Of a stretch of DNA of 10,715 bases, positions 6,805 through 10,715 are shown in pieces. The stretch comes from an uncultured Clostridia bacterium (GTDB lineage: Bacteria; Bacillota; Clostridia; TANB77; CAG-508): assembly GCA_948517135.1 (NCBI GenBank), contig CAORJJ010000003.1:34904-45618 (forward strand), given 5' to 3'. The position numbers and the translations under genes were made by a program. The notes beneath the pieces are model-generated. The model was not told the origin of the DNA. It saw only the letters and a program-made list of their open reading frames with translations, and ran no database searches. The stretch's first letter is position 1, and each line of letters begins with the position of its first letter.

Positions 6805-7724
6805 TGAATATAAAATATGCAAACCCAAAGCAAGTTAATTTAATAGAATTTAATTCAGAAAAATTTGCAAGTATATCTAAAATTTATTCATTTACAACTG
6901 AAAATATTAGTGGATATTTTAATTATTTAGATTTTAAAAATAAGAATATTTTAACTGTATCAGCCTCAGGAGATCATATAATAAATGCGTTTTATAAAGG
7001 AGCTATAAGTGTTACAGGCTTTGATATAAATTATTTAGCACTTGTTTTTACAGAATTAAAATTAATAGCTATTCAGGAACTTAGCTATAAACAATTTTTA
7101 GAATTTTTCTTAATAAATGATATAAATAATATAAGTAAAAATCTAAATGCTTTAAATTATAAACAATATATAGAACTTAGAAAGAAATTAACTGAAAATT
7201 CAAGAAAAATTTTAGATGATTTATATAGTGAATTTAATAATGATGGTTATAAATTTAGAAATTCATATATTTTTAATAATAAATATGATAATAATTCGTT
7301 AAAAATAGAGTCTAATTTATATTTGAAAAACGAATTAGAATTTAATAAGGCAAAAGAACAGATTAAAGATAAAGAAATTGTTTTAGTAAATTCTAGCTAT
7401 AGTGATATAGCTTTAAATAAGTTGCCAAACCATGAAAGCTATGATATAATTCTTATGTCAAATATTAGTGACTATATTAAAGAGATATATAAGAATGAGA
7501 ATTATTTAGAAGAATATATTAAAGAAATTATATATAATTTTAAATCTCCAAATAATCAAATTGTTTGTGCATATTTATATAACATTAAACAAGAACATTA
7601 TAGGAGTGAAATTGATAATCCAGTACTTAGGAAAAAAATATTTAAAAAACTGAATATCAACTTTACAGAAGAAAAGTTCAAAAGTGTAATTAAAAATTGC
7701 ACAGATAGTATAATTATAATTTAA
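6804..7724 (+). CDS. DUF3419 / BtaA-like 3-amino-3-carboxypropyl transferase homologue
   Basis: This 306-residue protein resembles DUF3419, the family of BtaA, which moves the 3-amino-3-carboxypropyl group of SAM to diacylglycerol in betaine-lipid synthesis. The SAM site is seen in 'ILTVSASGDHIINAF' (49-63), where the glycine-rich loop of methyltransferases is replaced by Ser-Ala-Ser-Gly-Asp. 'SVTGFDINYLAL' (69-80) follows, with Asp74 as the likely ribose ligand and Asn76. 'ELKLIAIQELSYKQFLEFF' (84-102) matches the family's helix after that motif. 'YDIILMSNISDYI' (213-225) is the strand carrying the next motif. It is shorter than typical BtaA (about 400 residues), and the acceptor-binding part cannot be assigned. 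Whether the acceptor is a lipid, amine or peptide is unknown. TAATG overlap with the upstream gene and AGGAG six bases before the start show coupling. Confidence 0.75.
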   Translation: MNIKYANPKQVNLIEFNSEKFASISKIYSFTTENISGYFNYLDFKNKNILTVSASGDHIINAFYKGAISVTGFDINYLALVFTELKLIAIQELSYKQFLEFFLINDINNISKNLNALNYKQYIELRKKLTENSRKILDDLYSEFNNDGYKFRNSYIFNNKYDNNSLKIESNLYLKNELEFNKAKEQIKDKEIVLVNSSYSDIALNKLPNHESYDIILMSNISDYIKEIYKNENYLEEYIKEIIYNFKSPNNQIVCAYLYNIKQEHYRSEIDNPVLRKKIFKKLNINFTEEKFKSVIKNCTDSIIII

Positions 7725-7731
7725 GTGTTTT

Positions 7732-7737
7732 AGGAGG
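7732..7737 (+). promoter_or_regulatory. strong ribosome binding site AGGAGG
   Basis: A full AGGAGG sits six bases before the ATG at 7744, the only six-base match in the operon. It lies in one of the operon's few true gaps (19 bases). It suggests higher translation of the 126-residue protein than of the enzymes around it. Confidence 0.7.
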
Positions 7738-7743
7738 TTTATT

Positions 7744-8124
7744 ATGTCAGAATCAAGATATGATGGAGAATCAAGATACGAAGAGCCTACAAGAAGAGTT
7801 TATAGAGAAATAGTAAAACCAGTTCAAATTGTGGAAGATGTATACGAAAAGGAACCAGAAGAAAATAATAACATTATTAATCCAGCTTTAATTTCAAGAG
7901 AAAAAACAAAAGAAGAGAAAAGTGGACTTGATATTGGAAAAATGAGAACGCAAATAGTAAACGAGTTATATATGGAATTTTATACAGAAATTAAAGAAGC
8001 TGTAAAAAAAGAAGTTGAACAAGATAAAAGTGAAATTGTAAGAGACGTTGCTTCTGAATTAAAAGCAAAATTAAAATCAGATTTAAAAAGAGATTTGTTA
8101 AGAAATTCAGGAGAAAGAGAATAA
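7744..8124 (+). CDS. 126-residue charged helical protein, unknown function
   Basis: No known family is recognised. It is preceded by the best ribosome binding site of the operon, AGGAGG at 7732-7737, six bases before the ATG, so it may be made in excess of its neighbours. The N-terminal third is polar and probably disordered and starts with a near-repeat 'SRYDGESRYEE' (4-13). A middle Asn/Pro-containing linker follows. Residues about 65-120 form one long Lys/Glu/Asp-rich amphipathic helix, likely a coiled coil. The last residues are 'NSGERE', ending in Glu. It contains no Cys, Trp, signal peptide or membrane segment. Its stop overlaps the ATP-grasp start (TAATG), so the two proteins may work together, for example as a substrate, carrier or scaffold of the ligase. 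That role is inference only. Confidence 0.7.
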   Translation: MSESRYDGESRYEEPTRRVYREIVKPVQIVEDVYEKEPEENNNIINPALISREKTKEEKSGLDIGKMRTQIVNELYMEFYTEIKEAVKKEVEQDKSEIVRDVASELKAKLKSDLKRDLLRNSGERE

Positions 8125-9134
8125 TGTTAAATAATGATGAATTAGCAAAACTACATACTAATCAAAGATTATTTATAATAGAAATGCAATCAAGAGGAAT
8201 TGATGTTGAAGTTATCTACAATGAAATGGAACTTATAAAAGCAGAGTATGGTAAACATATAGAATGGATTCTAGATAGAGATTCTTCTATTACACCATAC
8301 TCTGTTTCTATTATATGTGGTGATAAATATATAACTAAGAAAATTCTTCAAAGAAGCGAAATAAGTGTGCCAACTGGAGAAATGTTTTATCCAAATGAAG
8401 CGCAATTATCTATTTTTTATGCAAGAAAAATTGGATTTCCAGTTGTTATAAAACCAGTATTTGGTTCTCATGGAGATCATATTTATATGGATGTAGAAAA
8501 TGAAAAAGAACTAAAAAATATTGTAAAAGAAGTTTTTGTAAAAGATATAGGTAAGCCATTTATAATTGAAAAACAATTTGAAGGAAAAGAATATAGAGTA
8601 TTTTTAACTAAAAATGGTGATTATGCAGTATTACATAGAGATCCAGCACATGTGATTGGAGATTCAAACCATACAATACTAGAACTAATAGAATTAGAAA
8701 ATGAAAAAAGAAAAGTTAGAATTAATTCTTTATGTCCAATTGCTATTGATGAAATAACAGAAGTTTATATGAATAAAAACAATATTTCTTTGAGTGATAT
8801 ACCAAAAGAAAATGAAAAAGTATATTTAAGACATAATTCAAATGTTGCAAAAGGAGGACTTTGTATAGATTATACAGAACAAATACATCCTTCTGTTATA
8901 GAAAATTGCAAAAAAATATTAGATACTTTTTCAGGTTTATCTTATGTAGGAATTGATTATATGAGCAAAGATATTAAACAAAATCAAACACCAGATATGT
9001 ATAATATTGTAGAAGTAAATACAGTACCAGGAATTCATATGCATATGAGACCAAGTTTAGGTACGCCTAGAAATATTGCAAAATATATGGTAGATATGAT
9101 ATTTCCAGAGACAGTAGAGGTGAAAAATGACTAA
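8124..9134 (+). CDS. cyanophycin-synthetase-type ATP-grasp ligase (stand-alone)
   Basis: This 336-residue ATP-grasp enzyme forms amide bonds through an acyl-phosphate. The marks are those of the central ATP-grasp part of cyanophycin synthetase. 'FPVVIKPVFGSHG' (105-117) carries the ATP-binding Lys110. 'FIIEKQFEGKEYRVFL' (146-161) is the hinge and start of the second lobe. 'DPAHVIGDSNHTILELIELEN' (173-193) is highly typical of that family, and 'YLRHNSNVAKGG' (234-245) follows. 'GIDYMSKDI' and 'NIVEVNTVPGIHMHMRP' (294-310) supply the metal-binding Glu and Asn. True cyanophycin synthetases are near 900 residues and add a Mur-ligase-type domain; both flanking parts are missing here, so this enzyme likely does one ligation step. 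An amino-acid or peptide acceptor is probable, but its identity is unknown. It is coupled to the 126-residue protein upstream and overlaps the methyltransferase by eight bases. Confidence 0.85.
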   Translation: MLNNDELAKLHTNQRLFIIEMQSRGIDVEVIYNEMELIKAEYGKHIEWILDRDSSITPYSVSIICGDKYITKKILQRSEISVPTGEMFYPNEAQLSIFYARKIGFPVVIKPVFGSHGDHIYMDVENEKELKNIVKEVFVKDIGKPFIIEKQFEGKEYRVFLTKNGDYAVLHRDPAHVIGDSNHTILELIELENEKRKVRINSLCPIAIDEITEVYMNKNNISLSDIPKENEKVYLRHNSNVAKGGLCIDYTEQIHPSVIENCKKILDTFSGLSYVGIDYMSKDIKQNQTPDMYNIVEVNTVPGIHMHMRPSLGTPRNIAKYMVDMIFPETVEVKND

Positions 9135-9816
9135 ATTAAATTTATCTGAAAAATCTAAAAATTATTATGAAGAAAACAATATATATGAAATTTTCAGTCT
9201 TGCAGAAGATTATCCAAACAAGATATATAAATCATTATTGCCAGAAGTGAAAAATAAGGTAGTATTAGATTTAGGCTGTGGAACAGGAAAATTTATGGAA
9301 AAATTCTATAAAGACACTATTAAATATTATGGTTTAGATTTATCTAATCAACAATTGAATATTGCAAAGAAAAAAGTAAAAGGAAACAATGTTGAATTTA
9401 TATGTTGTAGTGCAGAAAAAATTCCATTAAAAGATAATTCAATTGATGTTATCATTTCAACATGGGTTTTAGGAACTATTTTAGAAGAAGATAGAAGAAA
9501 AAAAGTTATTAAAGAAATGAGAAGAGTCTTAAAGAAAAGTGGAAGTATATATTTAGTTGAAAATGATATAGGTGGAGAATTTGAAGAAATAAGAAACAGA
9601 TATCCAGATATATATAGAACAAAGTCTTATAATGATTCTTTAGAAGATAATGGTTTTGACTGTTATAGTAAATTTGAAACAGAATTTAAGTTTGATAATA
9701 AGATACAAGCTCAAAATATTTTTTCAAATATATGGGGAAATCAAATAGGTAACAAGGTGTCAAATAAAATTATAAAACAAAATATAATTATTTATAAATC
9801 AGAAAAAGAGGTATGA
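9127..9816 (+). CDS. class I SAM-dependent methyltransferase
   Basis: This 229-residue methyltransferase is of the Methyltransf_11 type. Motif I is 'VLDLGCGTGKF' (46-56). Asp71 in 'YYGLDLSNQQL' binds the SAM ribose. 'CCSAEKIPLKDNSIDVIIS' (93-111) covers motifs II-III, and 'MRRVLKKSGSIYLVEND' (131-147) is the post-motif strand. Such enzymes methylate O, N or C of small molecules or peptides, and the acceptor here cannot be read. Its start overlaps the end of the ATP-grasp gene (ATGACTAA), with AGAGGTG upstream. Because a BtaA-like protein is encoded three genes earlier, an N-methylating role like that of BtaB after aminocarboxypropyl transfer is one possibility. This is the only gene of the window that stops with TGA. 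Confidence 0.88.
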   Translation: MTKLNLSEKSKNYYEENNIYEIFSLAEDYPNKIYKSLLPEVKNKVVLDLGCGTGKFMEKFYKDTIKYYGLDLSNQQLNIAKKKVKGNNVEFICCSAEKIPLKDNSIDVIISTWVLGTILEEDRRKKVIKEMRRVLKKSGSIYLVENDIGGEFEEIRNRYPDIYRTKSYNDSLEDNGFDCYSKFETEFKFDNKIQAQNIFSNIWGNQIGNKVSNKIIKQNIIIYKSEKEV

Positions 9817-9817
9817 A

Positions 9818-10516
9818 ATGAAAAATAGACCAATAAACACATTATTTATGCTAATGTCATTAGATGGAAAAATTAATAGTGGCAATAGTGATGAATTAGA
9901 TGTTGACAAAGATTGGTGTACAATAAAAGGGGTAAAAGAAGGAATATCACAATATTACGAAATAGAGAAAACAACAGATTGGTATTCATTAAATACAGGA
10001 AGAACAATGGCAAAAATAGGTGTAAATGAAATAAAGGAAAAACCACAAAAAATAGAGTGTAGATTTGTAATTATAGATAGAAAACCACATTTAACTGATA
10101 GTGGAGTGAAGTATTTATTTGACTGGACAGAAATGCTATTTTTAATAACAGATAACAAAAATCATCCAGCATATAAGTTATTAGATAAATTTGATAATTT
10201 AAAAATTTTATATTATGATAAAATAGATTTAGAAAAATTAATGAAAGATTTGAAAGAAAACTATAATGTAGAAAAAATAACAATTCAATCTGGTGGTACT
10301 TTAAATTGTGAATTTTTAAGAAATAATTTAATTGACTATGTAAATATTGTAGTAGCACCAATCTTAGTTGGTGGAGCAAGTACTAATACATTAATTGATG
10401 GAAAGTCAATATCAAAGGTAGAAGAATTAAATAAATTAAAAGCATTAGAATTATTAGAATGTAATGTTTTAAAAAATTCTTATATTCAGTTAAAATATAA
10501 AGTTTTAAATAATTAG
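9818..10516 (+). CDS. RibD C-terminal / dihydrofolate reductase family protein
   Basis: This 232-residue protein has the RibD_C fold, a dihydrofolate-reductase relative that reduces pyrimidine or other substrates with NADPH. The N-terminal 'MSLDGKIN' (13-20) is the family's substrate/cofactor loop. 'LNTGRTMAKIG' (58-68) corresponds to the 'GRxTxE' region. 'ITIQSGGTLNCEFLRNNLID' (154-173) and 'APILVGG' (180-186) are the typical NADPH-binding GGxxL and the late strand. No riboflavin genes and no RibD deaminase domain are next to it, so a riboflavin role is unlikely. It starts one base after the methyltransferase stop with AGAGGT in front, which ties it to the same operon and suggests a reduction step in the same pathway. 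Many stand-alone members have unknown substrates. Confidence 0.8.
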   Translation: MKNRPINTLFMLMSLDGKINSGNSDELDVDKDWCTIKGVKEGISQYYEIEKTTDWYSLNTGRTMAKIGVNEIKEKPQKIECRFVIIDRKPHLTDSGVKYLFDWTEMLFLITDNKNHPAYKLLDKFDNLKILYYDKIDLEKLMKDLKENYNVEKITIQSGGTLNCEFLRNNLIDYVNIVVAPILVGGASTNTLIDGKSISKVEELNKLKALELLECNVLKNSYIQLKYKVLNN

Positions 10517-10531
10517 TAATGGAGATATTTT

Positions 10532-10715
10532 ATGGATATGACTATTAGAAAAGCAGTAAGATGCTATTTAATTAAAGAAGATAGAATTGCTGTTATAAAA
10601 TATAGAGATGATAACTTAAAAGATGGATAAAGATTAGTGATTTATTAAAAAAAGAAAAGTTATTATCAAATATATTAATTTTGGATCATTTTTTTATAAA
10701 AGCATTAACTAATAA
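10532..10715 (+). pseudogene. decayed Nudix hydrolase gene with the Nudix box deleted
   Basis: An ATG at 10532, preceded by GGAG, opens a 32-codon frame, 'MDMTIRKAVRCYLIKEDRI' and on to 'DDNLKDG', ending in TAA at 10628-10630. It resembles the first strands of clostridial Nudix proteins, just before the Nudix box. Right after it, in another frame (from about 10624 to the window end), one reads 'WIKISDLLKKEKLLSNIL' then 'DHFFIKALTN', which looks like the C-terminal helix part of the same type of protein. About 80-90 codons including the catalytic box would be missing and the frame is shifted, so no active enzyme can be made. The family match of the second piece is from memory and less certain. 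A short peptide product of the first piece is possible. Confidence 0.55.

Noticed and set aside
10071..10379. Minus-strand ORF of 102 codons
   Set aside because: It is the shadow of the RibD_C gene: no binding site and a low-complexity Leu/Tyr/His-rich translation.

Overview
The window is very AT-rich (roughly a quarter G+C by eye), densely packed and coded entirely on the plus strand. AGGAG/AGAGGT-type ribosome binding sites precede almost every gene, and the standard code is used (TAA, TAG and one TGA as stops). This fits a low-GC Bacillota/Mycoplasmatota-type anaerobe, possibly a gut clostridial or Erysipelotrichia-like lineage. Two radical-SAM enzymes also point to an anaerobe. The species cannot be told from the sequence.

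Region 1 (1-3532) is an accessory run of small enzymes. In order it holds the C-terminal part of an MBL-fold (ribonuclease Z-like) hydrolase, a conserved protein of unknown function, a GNAT acetyltransferase fused to a DUF402 domain, a P-loop kinase/ATPase, a uracil-DNA-glycosylase-superfamily protein with a GTG start, and a Nudix hydrolase. The genes are 0-16 bases apart and look co-transcribed. No promoter stands out inside the run.

Region 2 (about 3550-3850) is a self-contained one-gene transcription unit: an extended -10 promoter, a GGAGG site, a 63-codon ORF and a perfect 14-bp stem terminator. The ORF is clearly richer in G+C (about 38%) than its surroundings. Its peptide has a charged N-terminal half and a charge-poor tail rich in Gly, Tyr, Trp and Pro, the layout expected of a modified-peptide precursor.

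Region 3 (about 3879-10516) is a tightly coupled operon with its own extended -10 promoter. It encodes a B12-binding-type radical SAM enzyme, a divergent dephospho-CoA-kinase-like P-loop kinase, a second radical SAM enzyme with a SPASM-like C-terminus, a DUF3419/BtaA-like 3-amino-3-carboxypropyl transferase homologue, a 126-residue charged helical protein, a free-standing cyanophycin-synthetase-type ATP-grasp ligase, a class I methyltransferase and a RibD-C/dihydrofolate-reductase-family reductase. Genes overlap by 1 or 8 bases or nearly abut. I do not recognise this combination as a named pathway. It reads as biosynthesis of an unknown modified peptide or small molecule using SAM in up to four ways (two radical enzymes, aminocarboxypropyl transfer, methyl transfer) plus ATP-dependent amide bond formation.

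Region 4 (10532-10715) appears to be a decayed Nudix gene: an N-terminal piece that stops after 32 codons, followed in another frame by what looks like the C-terminal part of the same family, with the Nudix box missing.
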